From contig NZ_BAGZ01000008.1 of the NCBI RefSeq assembly GCF_000298175.1, positions 558,001-622,000 of the forward strand: a stretch of DNA of 64,000 nucleotides, written 5' to 3'. The notes beneath the pieces are model-generated. The model ran no database searches. It was given only the letters and a program-made list of their open reading frames with translations, and was not told where the DNA came from. The stretch is from Austwickia chelonae NBRC 105200 (lineage in GTDB: Bacteria > Actinomycetota > Actinomycetes > Actinomycetales > Dermatophilaceae). Both the position numbers and the translations under genes were made by a program. Below, in pieces: positions 50,978 to 60,648 of the stretch (position 1 is the first letter of the stretch; every line of letters starts with the position of its first letter).

Positions 50978-52255
50978 ATGCCGCTCGCCTATGACATCGT
51001 CGACCGGACACTCCCGAACGGGCTCCGCGTCGTCGTCAACGAGGATCACAGCGTCCCCACCGTGGCGGTGAACATCTGGGTGAGAGTGGGGTCACGCCAC
51101 GAACCACCGGGTAAAACCGGTTTCGCCCACCTCTTCGAACATCTCATGTTCCAGGGATCCCGTCAGATCGCCTGCGGTGAGCACTTCGCCACCCTCATGG
51201 CGCACGGCGCCCGCCTCAACGCCACCACCTGGTTCGACCGGACGAACTATTTCGACACCGTCCCCAGCGGGGCCTTCGAACTGGCCCTGTGGATGGAAGC
51301 CGACCGTCACGGATGGCTGCTCGACGCGGTGAACCAGGAGAACCTGGACAACCAGCGAGATGTCGTCAAAGAGGAGAAACGCCAGCGGTACGACAACGCC
51401 CCCTACGGCAATGCGCTGAACCATCTCTACGGCCTGATCTTCCCCGACGGCCACCCCTACCAGCATCCCACGATCGGTTCGATGGCCGATCTGGACGCGG
51501 CCACCCTGGAGGACGTCCACGCCTTCTACCGGCACTGGTACGTCCCGGGCAACACCGTCCTCACCGTCGCCGGTGACATCACCGCCGAAGAAGCCTTCCG
51601 AGCCGCAGAACGCTACTTCGGGGTGATCCCCGCCGGTGAACTCCCCGAACAGCCCGTCTCCGCGCCGCTCCGCCCGCTGCCCGCGCCGGTGCGGGGGGAA
51701 TGGACCGAAGCCGTCCCCTCCGACCGGCTGTACATCGGATTCAGGCTCCCCCCCGATCACACCGCCGACTACCTCGCCGCCTCGTGTGCCGTGGACTGCC
51801 TGGGCGGATTGAGCATCTCCAGACTGGAACGTGCACTCGTCCGCGACGAGGAACTCGCCGATTTCGTCTCCGCGGGCAGCCTCGGGCTCTTCGACGGAGT
51901 CTCCCTGGGGTACCTGGTCGTCCAGGCCGCCGACGGCGTCGATCTCGACCGGCTCGAGACACGCCTGTGCGAACTCGTCGACGACTTCGCCGAACAGGGA
52001 CCCACCTCAGTCGACATGGAGGCCGTCCTCGCGCAGAGCGAACGCAGCTGGCTGTCCGGTCTGGCCTCCTTGGAGGAACGGGCCGACACCATCGGCCAGT
52101 ACACCTGCCTCCACGACGACCCCCACGCCGTGAACACCTACCTCGACCGGCTCTCGGCCGTGACCGCCGACCAGGTCCGCGAAGCCGCCAGGACCTGGCT
52201 ACGCTCCGGACACCGCGCCGTCGTGGCCGTCCGACCCCAGGGAGAAGACGCATGA
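50978..52255 (+). CDS. M16 zinc peptidase, active subunit
   Basis: The 425-residue protein has the inverted zinc motif HLFEH (His51, Glu54, His55) and the downstream Glu in VVKEEKRQRYDN, which complete the metal site. DRTNYFDTVP and FYRHWYVPGNTVLTVAGD are further M16 landmarks. It pairs with the second M16 protein encoded immediately downstream (ATGA overlap). Many bacteria use such a catalytic/non-catalytic pair as a clam-shell processing peptidase. The substrate is unknown. Confidence 0.92.
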   Translation: MPLAYDIVDRTLPNGLRVVVNEDHSVPTVAVNIWVRVGSRHEPPGKTGFAHLFEHLMFQGSRQIACGEHFATLMAHGARLNATTWFDRTNYFDTVPSGAFELALWMEADRHGWLLDAVNQENLDNQRDVVKEEKRQRYDNAPYGNALNHLYGLIFPDGHPYQHPTIGSMADLDAATLEDVHAFYRHWYVPGNTVLTVAGDITAEEAFRAAERYFGVIPAGELPEQPVSAPLRPLPAPVRGEWTEAVPSDRLYIGFRLPPDHTADYLAASCAVDCLGGLSISRLERALVRDEELADFVSAGSLGLFDGVSLGYLVVQAADGVDLDRLETRLCELVDDFAEQGPTSVDMEAVLAQSERSWLSGLASLEERADTIGQYTCLHDDPHAVNTYLDRLSAVTADQVREAARTWLRSGHRAVVAVRPQGEDA

Positions 52256-53604
52256 CCGTCCAAGGACCACCCCGCCCGTCTGTCGCCCCCGCCCCCGCCT
52301 GGTCCTTCCCGGTCCCGCAGAGCACCGACCTCGACAACGGCGCCCGGCTCCTGGTCTACGACACCCCCGGGCAGCATGTCTGGTCGATCCGGGTCACCGT
52401 GCCCGCCCCCCTCACCAGCGAGCCGCGCCACCTGGAGGGCGTCGGCACCGTCATGGCCCGGGTGCTCGACGAAGGCACCCACATCCACGACGCCGAGCAG
52501 CTGGCCGAGCTCCTGGAGCGACACGGCATCGCCCTGGCCGCCGGCGTGGGCGAGCGCGGCCTGATCGTCGAGATGGATGTCACCCGGCGGCACGCCCGAC
52601 CTGCGCTGGAACTGCTCGCCGAGGTGTTGACCTCGCCGAACTTCCCCGAACAGCAGGTTCGTCGGCACGTGCGCACCCGGCTCGCGGAGATCGAGCAGGA
52701 GATGAACCATCCGGGGCAGCGGGCCGCGATCGCCTTCGCGGGTTCGTTCTACGCCGAGGGAGACCGCCTCTCCCGTCCGACCGGTGGCACCGCGCAGAGC
52801 GTCGCCCGGATCACCCGGGAGGACGTCGTCGCCTATCACGCCGCGACCGTCCGCCCCGCCGGAGCGGTGGTCGTCGTCGCCGGTGACATGACAGATTTCG
52901 CGATCGAGGACGAGGTCCGATCGGCCTTGGCCGGATGGACGGGCGATGCGGCTGTGCCGTCGCCGGCGTTCCCGGCTCCTCGGCCGGAGCACAGCCGGAT
53001 CGTCCTGGTGGACCGGCCCGGGAGCGTGCAGAGCGAACTGTACGTCGGCTGTTGCGGGCCGACCCGCACGGTATCCGGTGGCTGGGCCCCCTACCCGGTG
53101 TTGAGCTATGTGCTCGGGGGAAGCCCTCACGCCAGGATCGATGCGCTCCTGCGGGAGGAGAAGGGGTACACCTACGGGATGAGATGCGCCTTCCGCCCGC
53201 GTCGGGGATCGGGGCTCTTCGTCGCCAGCGGCTCGGTGCGCACCGAGGTGACCGCCGACGCCCTGGGCCTGCTCACCGGCGTCCTCGACGACGCCCGAGA
53301 AGGTTTCCGCTCCGACGAGGTGCAGGCGGGGGTCGACTATCTGTGCCGGACGGCACCGGGTCGTTATGCCACCGCCGATGCCGTCGCGGACGAGGCTGCG
53401 TCCCGGGCGATGGAGGGTCTGACCACCGAGCACACCACCGAGGTGTTGCAGGACATGCGGACGTTGACCCCGGAGCGGCTGACCGAGGCCTATCGTGCGC
53501 ACGTCGACGGGATCTGGACGGCGGTGGTCGTCGGGGACGCCTCCGTCCTGACCGGTCCTCTGAGGGAACTGGGCCTGGGTGAGGTGACTGTTCTGGCCGG
53601 GTGA
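52252..53604 (+). CDS. M16 peptidase-like non-catalytic partner subunit
   Basis: The 450-residue protein has the M16 fold (LDNGARLLVYDTPG, GVGTVMARVLDEGT, VVAYHAATVRPAGAVVVVAGD, EEKGYTYGMRCAF) but no HxxEH at the expected site (GVGTVMARVL instead), so it should not bind zinc. The RPRRGSGLF and YTYG segments match the substrate-closing C-terminal half of M16B partners. It overlaps the active subunit by four bases. Its composition drifts from C-rich to G-rich on the plus strand near 52.9 kb. Confidence 0.9.
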   Translation: MTVQGPPRPSVAPAPAWSFPVPQSTDLDNGARLLVYDTPGQHVWSIRVTVPAPLTSEPRHLEGVGTVMARVLDEGTHIHDAEQLAELLERHGIALAAGVGERGLIVEMDVTRRHARPALELLAEVLTSPNFPEQQVRRHVRTRLAEIEQEMNHPGQRAAIAFAGSFYAEGDRLSRPTGGTAQSVARITREDVVAYHAATVRPAGAVVVVAGDMTDFAIEDEVRSALAGWTGDAAVPSPAFPAPRPEHSRIVLVDRPGSVQSELYVGCCGPTRTVSGGWAPYPVLSYVLGGSPHARIDALLREEKGYTYGMRCAFRPRRGSGLFVASGSVRTEVTADALGLLTGVLDDAREGFRSDEVQAGVDYLCRTAPGRYATADAVADEAASRAMEGLTTEHTTEVLQDMRTLTPERLTEAYRAHVDGIWTAVVVGDASVLTGPLRELGLGEVTVLAG

Positions 53605-53643
53605 GTCGACCCGGTTCCCGGGTGGAGCTCGGGTGAGTCGACC
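53598..53643 (+). repeat. 14-base direct repeat after the M16 pair
   Basis: CGGGTGAGTCGACC occurs at 53598-53611 (including the M16 stop codon) and at 53630-53643, 32 bases apart. The second copy is part of a small GC hairpin that could terminate transcription. Confidence 0.7.
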
Positions 53644-53670
53644 GAGCCCGGGGATGAAAGACTGCCCGGT

Positions 53671-54891
53671 ATGACGCGTCGGATCCGCCAGAGCAAGAAG
53701 CTGCAGCATGTCCGTTATGACGTGAGGGGCCCGATCCTCACCGAGGCGCAGCGACTCGAGGCCGAAGGCCACACCATCCTGAAGTTGAACATCGGCAACC
53801 CGGCTCCTTTCGGCTTCGAGGCGCCGGACGCCGTCCTGGCCGACATGATCCATCACCTGCCCCAGGCTCAGGGGTACAGCGACGGCCGTGGCATCTACTC
53901 GGCCCGTACCGCGGTGGCCCAGTACTACCAGGACAAGGGGCTCACCACGGTCGGCGTCGACGACGTCTTCATCGGGAACGGTGTGTCCGAATTGATCACG
54001 ATGGTCCTGCAGGCCTTCGTCGACAATGGCAACGAGATCCTCGTCCCGGCACCGGACTATCCGCTGTGGACGGCGGCGGTGAGTCTGTCCGGAGGGACCC
54101 CGGTGCACTACCGGTGCGACGAGGCCAACGGGTGGAATCCGGACCTGGCCGACATCGAGGCGAAGATCACCGAGAACACCCACGCCCTGGTCATCATCAA
54201 TCCGAACAACCCGACCGGGGCGGTGTACAGCGAGGAGACCGTCAAAGGGCTGGTCGACATCGCCCGGCGGCACGACCTGGTCGTACTGAGCGACGAGATC
54301 TACGAGAAGATCATCTTCGACGACGCCGTGCATCATCACACCGCCGCGTACGCCGGTGAGGACGTGCTCTGTCTGACCTTCAGCGGGCTCTCGAAGGCCT
54401 ACCGGGTATGCGGTTACCGCTCGGGTTGGGTCGTCGTGACCGGGCCGAAGGAACTCGCCGAGGACTACCTGGAGGGACTGAACCTCCTGGCCAATATGCG
54501 CATGTGCGCGAATGTCCCCGCGCAACACGCCATCCAGACCGCGTTGGGGGGCTACCAGTCGATCAACGAACTGATCATCCCCGGCGGGCGGTTCTACGAA
54601 CAGGCGAAATTGGCCTCGCGGATGCTGAACGAGATCCCCGGCGTCTCCTGCGTGGAACCGCGCGGCGCGCTGTACTGCTTCCCCCGGCTGGACCCGCAGG
54701 TCTACCGGATCGACGACGACGAAGCCTTCGTGATCGAGATGCTGCGGGCCAAGAAGATCCTGGTGACCCACGGCACCGGGTTCAACTGGTTCACCCCCGA
54801 TCACTTCCGTCTGGTGACCCTGCCCGATGTGAAGATGCTCACCGAAGCCATCGAACGCATCGGCGAATTCCTGGAGACGAAACGGTCCTGA
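53671..54891 (+). CDS. PLP-dependent aminotransferase, alanine aminotransferase (AlaA-like)
   Basis: The 406-residue fold-type I aminotransferase begins with the AlaA-like signature KKLQHVRYDVRGPIL, then NIGNPAPFGFEAPD, INPNNPTGAVYS, LSDEIYEKIIFD and the PLP lysine in FSGLSKAYRVCGYRSGW. LNLLANMRMCANVPAQHAIQ and the C-terminal Arg in HFRLVTLPD (carboxylate binding) complete the set. AlaA-type enzymes convert pyruvate and glutamate to alanine and 2-oxoglutarate. It is monocistronic with a strong terminator. Aspartate aminotransferase is the main alternative. Confidence 0.9.
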   Translation: MTRRIRQSKKLQHVRYDVRGPILTEAQRLEAEGHTILKLNIGNPAPFGFEAPDAVLADMIHHLPQAQGYSDGRGIYSARTAVAQYYQDKGLTTVGVDDVFIGNGVSELITMVLQAFVDNGNEILVPAPDYPLWTAAVSLSGGTPVHYRCDEANGWNPDLADIEAKITENTHALVIINPNNPTGAVYSEETVKGLVDIARRHDLVVLSDEIYEKIIFDDAVHHHTAAYAGEDVLCLTFSGLSKAYRVCGYRSGWVVVTGPKELAEDYLEGLNLLANMRMCANVPAQHAIQTALGGYQSINELIIPGGRFYEQAKLASRMLNEIPGVSCVEPRGALYCFPRLDPQVYRIDDDEAFVIEMLRAKKILVTHGTGFNWFTPDHFRLVTLPDVKMLTEAIERIGEFLETKRS

Positions 54892-54896
54892 CCCGG

Positions 54897-54938
54897 CCGG
54901 TTGTCCGTCCCGGTCAGCTGGCCGGGACGGACAACCGG
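54897..54938. terminator. Perfect 17-bp bidirectional terminator overlapping the hisN stop
   Basis: Positions 54897-54913 pair with 54922-54938 around an 8-base loop. The hisN stop codon (54914-54916) sits in the loop, so the stem includes the last hisN codons. Confidence 0.88.
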
Positions 54939-55705
54939 GCGAGGACCTCGTCGTGCAGGGGCCCGTTGCTGGCGACCGCGCCGGGCCCCCACGGGCCGGG
55001 AATGCCTTCGAGGGAGGTGAACAGGCCACCGGCCTCGGTCACGATGGGCGCGAGTGCCGCCATGTCGTACAGCTCGAGCTCGGGCTCGCAGGCGATATCG
55101 CAAGCTCCTTCGGCGACGAGCATGTACGACCAGAAGTCGCCGTAGGCCCGGGTCCGCCAGCAGTCCTCGGCCAGACCGAGGAAACCTTCCTGGCGTCCGC
55201 TCGTCCGCCACCCGGTGAGGCTGGAGTACGACAACGAGGCGTCCTCGACCCGTTGGACCCCGCTCACCGCGAGAGGCGTGGAACTGAACAGGCTCCGACC
55301 GGTGCGGGCGCCGGTACCTTTCGCGGCCCACCACCTGCGGTTGAGCGCAGGTGCCGCGACGAGTCCGACGACGGGATCGTCGCCGTCGACGAGGGCGATC
55401 AGGGTCGCCCAGACCGGCACCCCGCGGACGAAGTTCTTGGTGCCGTCGATGGGGTCGATGATCCAACGGCGAGGTGAATTCCCGGTCTCGCCGAATTCTT
55501 CGCCGAGGACGCTGTCCCGGGGACGAGTGCGTCCGAGCTGGTTTCGGATGAGCTCTTCTGCTGCCCGGTCGGCGTCGCTGACCGGGGTGAGATCCGGTTT
55601 GGTGTCGACGTGGAGGTCGGCGGCCTTGAAGCGTTCCATGGTGACCCGTTCGGCGGCGTCGGCCAGAACATGGGCGAGGCGCAGGTCGTCGTCGTACGTC
55701 GGCAT
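54914..55705 (-). CDS. hisN: Histidinol-phosphatase (inositol monophosphatase family)
   Basis: The 263-residue protein has the Mg-dependent IMPase motifs LGEEFGE, WIIDPIDGTKNFVRGVPVW, and the C-terminal ELELYDMAALAPIVTEAGG. Length and N-terminus (DDLRLAHVLADAAERVTMERF) are those of actinobacterial HisN, which removes phosphate from L-histidinol phosphate in histidine synthesis. Inositol phosphatase is the alternative. The ATG at 55705 has no Shine-Dalgarno and a TACGTT about ten bases upstream, so the mRNA could be leaderless. It is divergent from the DUF2231 gene. Confidence 0.88.
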   Translation of the reverse strand: MPTYDDDLRLAHVLADAAERVTMERFKAADLHVDTKPDLTPVSDADRAAEELIRNQLGRTRPRDSVLGEEFGETGNSPRRWIIDPIDGTKNFVRGVPVWATLIALVDGDDPVVGLVAAPALNRRWWAAKGTGARTGRSLFSSTPLAVSGVQRVEDASLSYSSLTGWRTSGRQEGFLGLAEDCWRTRAYGDFWSYMLVAEGACDIACEPELELYDMAALAPIVTEAGGLFTSLEGIPGPWGPGAVASNGPLHDEVLARLSVPAS

Positions 55706-55783
55706 GTCCACCAACGTATCCCGTTCGGCGTGTTGCGCCGTGATTCGGGTGGTCGTGTGCGGATTTTGAGCAGGATGAGTGTC

Positions 55784-56293
55784 ATGTTCGATTCGATCGC
55801 AGGATTACCCGCACATCCGTTGCTGGTACACGGGGTCGTCGTGCTGCTCCCGGTCGCTGCCGTGGCCACGGCTCTCCTGCTGTGGCGCCCGGCGCGTTGG
55901 CATTCCTGGTCCTTCCCGGTGGTCCTCCTCGACCTGCTGGTCGTGGGACTGGCCGTGGCGGCCAAGGAGAGCGGGGAGAAACTCGAGCACCGGGTGCCTC
56001 GCAGCGACCTGGTCCACGAACACGCCGAGACCGGAGAGCTCCTCCCCTTCGTCGCCCTGGTCGTCCTGGTCTGTGCACTGGTCCCCGCCGCGGCGGTGCT
56101 CTGGACCCGGCGGACGGCCCGGCTCCGGCCGGCCGACCTGGACGAGGCTCGCGCCGCCGCGCCGCTGCTACCGGCGGCGGCCCGCCTGGTCACTGCCGTC
56201 TTCGCCACGCTGATCGCGGTGGGGGCGATCTGGATGACCGTCGAGGTCGGGCACAGCGGTGCCTTCGCGGTATGGCACAAACTGTCCGGATGA
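55784..56293 (+). CDS. DUF2231 membrane protein
   Basis: The 169-residue protein has the DUF2231 start IAGLPAHPLLVHGVVVLLP and four hydrophobic helices; His in HPLLVH and HEHAETG are conserved in this group and could bind a metal or heme. Function unknown. The ATG at 55784 has AGG nine bases upstream; ATG 55775 is an alternative start. It ends 21 bases from the convergent ppk2 gene. Confidence 0.85.
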   Translation: MFDSIAGLPAHPLLVHGVVVLLPVAAVATALLLWRPARWHSWSFPVVLLDLLVVGLAVAAKESGEKLEHRVPRSDLVHEHAETGELLPFVALVVLVCALVPAAAVLWTRRTARLRPADLDEARAAAPLLPAAARLVTAVFATLIAVGAIWMTVEVGHSGAFAVWHKLSG

Positions 56294-56314
56294 ACCGCCC
56301 CCAGACCGCGGCAG

Positions 56315-57208
56315 TCAGCTCTCCTCGGGATCCTGGTAGACAGAGCTGGAGCTGCGCTCGGCGTCATCGCCTCGGGTGATCGTCGCCGCGTGGTCCGGAA
56401 CCTCCCACTGCAGGCTGCGATCGGTGCGCTGGTAACCGGTCGAGGCCGGCCGGTCCGGGAGGACCAACTCGGCGCGTTCCACCTGTTCGTAGGGCACCGA
56501 GGAGAGCAGATCGGCGATCATGTTGATCCGTGCCCGACGTTTGTCCTCCGACTCGACGACCCGCCACCGGGCCTCGGGGATATCGGTGTGGACGAACATC
56601 TCGTCCTTGGCGCGGCTGTACGCCTCCCAGCGGGTCAACGACTCCAGATCGGTGGGGGAGAGTTTCCACCGGCGCATCGGGTCGGTCAGCCTGCTGCGGA
56701 AACGTCGTTCCTGCTCGGCGTCCGACACGCTGAACCAGTACTTACGTAGGATGATGCCGTCCTCGATGAGCATCCGCTCGAAGATCGGGCACTGCCGTAG
56801 GAAGCGTTGATGTTCGTCGGCGGTGCAATAACCCATCACCCGTTCCACTCCGCCCCGGTTGTACCAGGACCGGTCGAACAGGCGGATCTCGCCGGCCGCG
56901 GGCAGATGCTCCACGTAGCGTTGGAAGTACCACTGGGTGCATTGCCTTTCCGTCGGCGCCGGCAAGGCCACCACCTGGGCCACCCGCGGGTTCAGGAACT
57001 CGGTCACCCGTTTGATCGCGCCGCCTTTTCCTGCGGCGTCCCGGCCCTCGAAGATCACCACGAGCCGTTGTCCGGAAGAACGCACCCATTCCTGCATGTC
57101 GACGAGCTGTTCCTGCAGACGCAGCAGCTCCGCTTCGTAGACCCGTTTGTCGAGTTTGGGCGGCCGTGACGGGCTGTCAGCGGCAGATTTCTTCCGGCTC
57201 TTCGTCAT
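56315..57208 (-). CDS. ppk2: Polyphosphate kinase 2
   Basis: PPK2 uses polyphosphate to phosphorylate nucleoside mono- or diphosphates. The 297-residue protein has Walker A EGRDAAGKGG, the lid and Walker B region RLFDRSWYNRGGVERVMGYC, and WYFQRYVEHLP. Its single-domain length and FDRSWYNR motif fit class I/III enzymes. The last 35 residues (SLQWEVPDHAATITRGDD onward) are an acidic tail. It is likely equivalent to mycobacterial Rv3232c. It lies after the rsgA terminator on the same strand. Confidence 0.93.
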   Translation of the reverse strand: MTKSRKKSAADSPSRPPKLDKRVYEAELLRLQEQLVDMQEWVRSSGQRLVVIFEGRDAAGKGGAIKRVTEFLNPRVAQVVALPAPTERQCTQWYFQRYVEHLPAAGEIRLFDRSWYNRGGVERVMGYCTADEHQRFLRQCPIFERMLIEDGIILRKYWFSVSDAEQERRFRSRLTDPMRRWKLSPTDLESLTRWEAYSRAKDEMFVHTDIPEARWRVVESEDKRRARINMIADLLSSVPYEQVERAELVLPDRPASTGYQRTDRSLQWEVPDHAATITRGDDAERSSSSVYQDPEES

Positions 57209-57224
57209 CGGCTCAGGGTAGACC

Positions 57225-57262
57225 GACGGCTCCGCTCAGGAGGGGCAAAGAGCGGAGCCGTC
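57225..57262 (-). terminator. Terminator of the doxX-aroA-rsgA operon
   Basis: GACGGCTCCGCTC at 57225-57237 pairs perfectly with 57250-57262. It lies 23 bases past the rsgA stop and 17 before the ppk2 ATG. Confidence 0.82.
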
Positions 57263-57284
57263 CGGGAAAGGTCGACGTGGGCTG

Positions 57285-58319
57285 TCAGTCGTCCCGGTCG
57301 GTCGCGCCGGAACGCGCCCGCAGCAGACGGCGCAGGGAATCCAGCCGGGCGGCGCCGCCCGTTCCGGCACCGCCGGTGGCGACGAAGACGTCCAGGCCGC
57401 ACTCCTCCTCGTCGTGTGAACAACCACGAGGACACTCCTGGGTGCCCGGGGCCAGGTCGTCGAAGAAACCGACGATCTCGTCGAGCGGCACATGAGCCAG
57501 ACCGAACGAACGCACCCCGGGGGTGTCGATCACCCAGCCGCCGTCGGGAAGGGCCAGCGCCACCGCCGATGTGGACGTGTGTCGTCCCCGGCCGGTGACA
57601 TCGTTGACCTGGCCGGTGGTCCGACGCGCCCCCGGCACGAGGGCGTTCACCAGTGTCGACTTGCCGACGCCGGAATGCCCGACCATCACCGTCACCCGGC
57701 CCCTCAGATGGGTGAGTACGCCGTCGACGCCCTTCACCGATTCCGTTGAGTCACCGCCGTCGAGGCAGGTCACCACCGCCCTCACCCCCAATTCGGAGTA
57801 CCGGGCCAGGAAATCCGCAGGATCGGCCAGATCCGACTTGGTGAGGACCAGCAGAGGATCCAGTCCCGCGGCATAGGCCGCTACCAGACAGCGGTCGATC
57901 ATCCGCGGTCGAGGCTCCGGCTCGGCCAGCGCGGTCACGATCGCCAGCTGGTCCGCATTGGCCACGATCACCCGTTCGACCGGGTCGGTGTCGTCCGCGG
58001 TGCGCCTGAGGACGCTGCGTCGTTCCTGGACCCGCACGATCCGGGCCAGGGCGTCCGGTGAGCCGGAGATGTCACCGACCAGTCCGACCTCGTCACCGAC
58101 GACGACACTCTTGCGACCCAGTTCACGGGCCTTCATCGCGATGACCGAGCGGTCCTCGACCAAAGCGGTGTACCGGCCGCGGTCGATGGCGACGACCCGC
58201 CCCACGACGGCGTCCTCGTGACGGGGACGGTCCTTGGTCCGGGGGCGCGATCCGCGACGGTTCGGGCGGGAGCGGATCCGGTCCTCGTAGTGTTCGTAGC
58301 GATCGGCGCCGCGCGCCAT
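57285..58319 (-). CDS. rsgA: Ribosome small-subunit-dependent GTPase RsgA
   Basis: RsgA matures the 30S subunit. The 344-residue protein has an N-terminal OB domain (VVGRVVAIDRGRYTALVED), the circularly permuted GTPase order G4 LTKSDL, G1 GHSGVGKST, G3 DTPGVRS, and a C-terminal zinc site with Cys and His in ECPRGCSH and EEC. The first 35 residues are Arg-rich. The ATG overlaps the aroA stop (TGATG), so translation is coupled. The same aroA-rsgA pairing is known in mycobacteria. Confidence 0.95.
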   Translation of the reverse strand: MARGADRYEHYEDRIRSRPNRRGSRPRTKDRPRHEDAVVGRVVAIDRGRYTALVEDRSVIAMKARELGRKSVVVGDEVGLVGDISGSPDALARIVRVQERRSVLRRTADDTDPVERVIVANADQLAIVTALAEPEPRPRMIDRCLVAAYAAGLDPLLVLTKSDLADPADFLARYSELGVRAVVTCLDGGDSTESVKGVDGVLTHLRGRVTVMVGHSGVGKSTLVNALVPGARRTTGQVNDVTGRGRHTSTSAVALALPDGGWVIDTPGVRSFGLAHVPLDEIVGFFDDLAPGTQECPRGCSHDEEECGLDVFVATGGAGTGGAARLDSLRRLLRARSGATDRDD

Positions 58320-59800
58320 CAAAGCTCCTGTCCGCTGCCGGGAACGGCAAGAGAAGGGCGACGGACGTCGGGGTCCTGCCCGGCACGATCACCGGCGTCC
58401 TGATATCTGCGACCGACCATCTCGGTCCACCGCTGCGGGAAGTCCGGCAAGGTCTTCGCCACGGTTGCGACATCGTCGAGGGTCACCCCGGGCACCGCCA
58501 GTCCCAACACGGCACCGGCCATGACCATACGGTGGTCGGCATAGGTACGCAGCCGGGCTCCGTGCAGTGGCCGGGGAGTGATGCGCAGGCCGTCGTGGAG
58601 GACGTCGACCTGGCCGCCCAGAGCGCCGATCTCCGCGGCGAGTGCCGCCAACCGGTCGGTCTCGTGCCCCCGGAGATGAGCGATGCCGCGCAGGGTCGAG
58701 GGTGTCTGGGCGAGCGCGGCGACCGCCGCCACCACCGGGGTCAGCTCACCGACGTCGTGCAGGTCCAGGTCGACCCCGAGCGGGCGTTCCGGTCCGGTGA
58801 CGACCAACGAATCCCGGCCGAGATCGACCTGCCCGCCCATGGCGGTGAAGATCTCGCGGACGGCGTCACCCGCCTGCGTGGTGTGTCGTGGCCACCCGGG
58901 CACTTCGATCCGGCCCCCGGTGACCATCGCCGCGGCGAGGAAGGCGGCAGCATTGGACAGGTCCGGTTCGACCTGGACATCCAGGGCGTGGATCTCCGTG
59001 GGTTCGACGCGCCACCGGTGCGGGGTCGAGTCGTCGACGTCCACCCCGGCATCCCGCAGGACCTCGACGGTCATCGAGATGTGCGGCGCCGAGGGCAGCG
59101 ACGGACCCTCGTGGACGACGGTGAGGCCGTCGTCGAAGCAGGCTCCGGCGAGGAGCAGCCCGGAGACGAACTGGGAACTGCTGGAGGCGTCCAATACGAC
59201 CTGCCCGCCGCCGACCCGTCCGGTGCCGCCGATGGTGAACGGGAGCCGGTCGCCCTCGACGGGCACCCCGAGGTCGAGCAACGCCCGAAGCCCCGGCCCC
59301 ATGGGTCGTCCGTGCGCCTGGGCATCGCCGTCGAAGCGCACCGGGCCGTCGGCGAGTGCGGCCACGGGGGGCAGGAAACGCATGATGGTGCCGGCGAGTC
59401 CGCAGTCGATGTGGGCGTTGCCGCGGAGAGGTCCCGGGGTGATCAACCAGTCTGCGCTCTCACCGTCGTCGCAGCTCAGGTCGTCGATCCGGGCGCCGAG
59501 TGATCGCAGGGCCTCGGCCATGAGCAGGGTGTCCCGGCTGCGGAGGGGGCGGCGTAGCCGGGATTCCGTACCGGCCAGCGCAGCCAGCACGAGGTACCGG
59601 TTGGTCAGGGATTTGCTGCCGGGCAGGTTCACCTGGGCGTCGACCGGGGTGGGGGAGTGCGGGGCCGGCCATTCGGCGGGGATGTCCGCAGAGCGCCGCT
59701 CGCTTTCTGCGTCGGCGGGGTTGAAGGCGCCTGTGACGCCGACCTGGCGGGCCAGGATGTCGGCGTCACAGGACGAGGGTCTGGAAGAAGGGTCTGTCAC
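58319..59800 (-). CDS. aroA: 3-phosphoshikimate 1-carboxyvinyltransferase (EPSP synthase)
   Basis: AroA makes EPSP from shikimate-3-phosphate and PEP in aromatic amino-acid synthesis. The 493-residue protein has [56 protein letters not shown] and the C-terminal [15 protein letters not shown]. It is longer than usual (about 430) because of a 50-residue polar N-terminal extension and a 25-residue C-terminal tail. GTG 59800 follows GAGGA at seven bases. It lies ten bases after doxX and is coupled to rsgA. Confidence 0.95.
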   Translation of the reverse strand: MTDPSSRPSSCDADILARQVGVTGAFNPADAESERRSADIPAEWPAPHSPTPVDAQVNLPGSKSLTNRYLVLAALAGTESRLRRPLRSRDTLLMAEALRSLGARIDDLSCDDGESADWLITPGPLRGNAHIDCGLAGTIMRFLPPVAALADGPVRFDGDAQAHGRPMGPGLRALLDLGVPVEGDRLPFTIGGTGRVGGGQVVLDASSSSQFVSGLLLAGACFDDGLTVVHEGPSLPSAPHISMTVEVLRDAGVDVDDSTPHRWRVEPTEIHALDVQVEPDLSNAAAFLAAAMVTGGRIEVPGWPRHTTQAGDAVREIFTAMGGQVDLGRDSLVVTGPERPLGVDLDLHDVGELTPVVAAVAALAQTPSTLRGIAHLRGHETDRLAALAAEIGALGGQVDVLHDGLRITPRPLHGARLRTYADHRMVMAGAVLGLAVPGVTLDDVATVAKTLPDFPQRWTEMVGRRYQDAGDRAGQDPDVRRPSLAVPGSGQEL

Positions 59801-59810
59801 GACGGGTTCC

Positions 59811-60302
59811 TCAATGGGTGACTTTGAGTTTGGCTTCGGCGGCGGCCAGCCGGGCTTCTCGTTTCGCGGACCGCGCGGCGTATCGGGCACGCCAGGCCAG
59901 GCCGGGTTTGCCCGAGGTGTCGACGGCGGCCAGGAGGACACCGCCGAGCAGGCCGAGGTTCTTCTGGAAATGTAGGAGCTGTTGTTTGCGCTGGGTCGGG
60001 TCCTCTTCTTTCCAGAAGGCGTGGGCTGCGTAGGTCGTCGGGACGAGCGAGGCGGCGAGCAGGCCGCCGGCTGCCCGGGGCATACGGCCGGTGGCGAGGG
60101 CGAGCCCGGCGAGGGCCATGGTCGCTCCGTTGACCCGTACCATCAGCGCGGGGTCGTTGGGCAGGCCGGTGAGACCGGACAGGGTCTCGACCACTGGACG
60201 GGCGAGTTCGCTACGTCCTCCGGGGTTCCGCAGAGCGTCGATACCGCCTGTGACGAAGATCGCGGCCAATGCAGGCCGTGCGACGCGGCGTACCAGTGTC
60301 AT
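59811..60302 (-). CDS. DoxX family membrane protein
   Basis: The 163-residue protein has the DoxX-type start [42 protein letters not shown], and four membrane helices with [31 protein letters not shown], followed by a basic Arg/Ala C-terminal helix. In mycobacteria a DoxX protein forms a membrane complex with SodA and a thiosulfate sulfurtransferase; a role here is not proven. It is the first gene of the operon with aroA and rsgA. Confidence 0.9.
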   Translation of the reverse strand: MTLVRRVARPALAAIFVTGGIDALRNPGGRSELARPVVETLSGLTGLPNDPALMVRVNGATMALAGLALATGRMPRAAGGLLAASLVPTTYAAHAFWKEEDPTQRKQQLLHFQKNLGLLGGVLLAAVDTSGKPGLAWRARYAARSAKREARLAAAEAKLKVTH

Positions 60303-60648
60303 GGCTCCTCCTGACGATGTCGGATGGTGCGGACGGCGTCACCGCGACGATGCGGGTGCCGGTCTGCCACCTACCGTATCGGCCGGAGGGCGAGCTGCAA
60401 CCGTGTCCGGGGCCTCGGACAGAGGAGGTCGGTGGAGGTCTGGTGCCCTCTGCGGGGGGTGTCGGGAGTTCCGCGTCGGCTGTGCCGCGGGAATGTCGGC
60501 CGCCCGGTCGGTGTTCTCCTTCCCAGTCCGACGGCCGATCTGGTGAGGAGCACCGGTGTTTCTTTCGCATGCGGGTCTTCCCGATTCCCCCGCTTTGCTG
60601 TCCGGGTCGGGGAGTGGCCCGGCGAATACCCCGTTACGCTGGACAACG
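60303..60648 (+). other. 346-base region between doxX and sigR; holds an alternative SigR start
   Basis: No separate gene is seen here. The sigR frame is open upstream to a GTG at 60556, which has GAGGAG (60545-60550) five bases before it; this would add 31 residues to SigR. The rest is the divergent promoter region. See the sigR entry and the promoter at 60611-60635. Confidence 0.55.
60611..60635 (+). promoter_or_regulatory. Likely SigR-autoregulated promoter
   Basis: GGAGT (60611-60615) and GTT (60633-60635) are 17 bases apart, near the SigR consensus GGAAT-N18-GTT. The predicted start lies only a few bases before the ATG at 60649, giving a nearly leaderless mRNA for the short SigR form. 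Confidence 0.55.
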
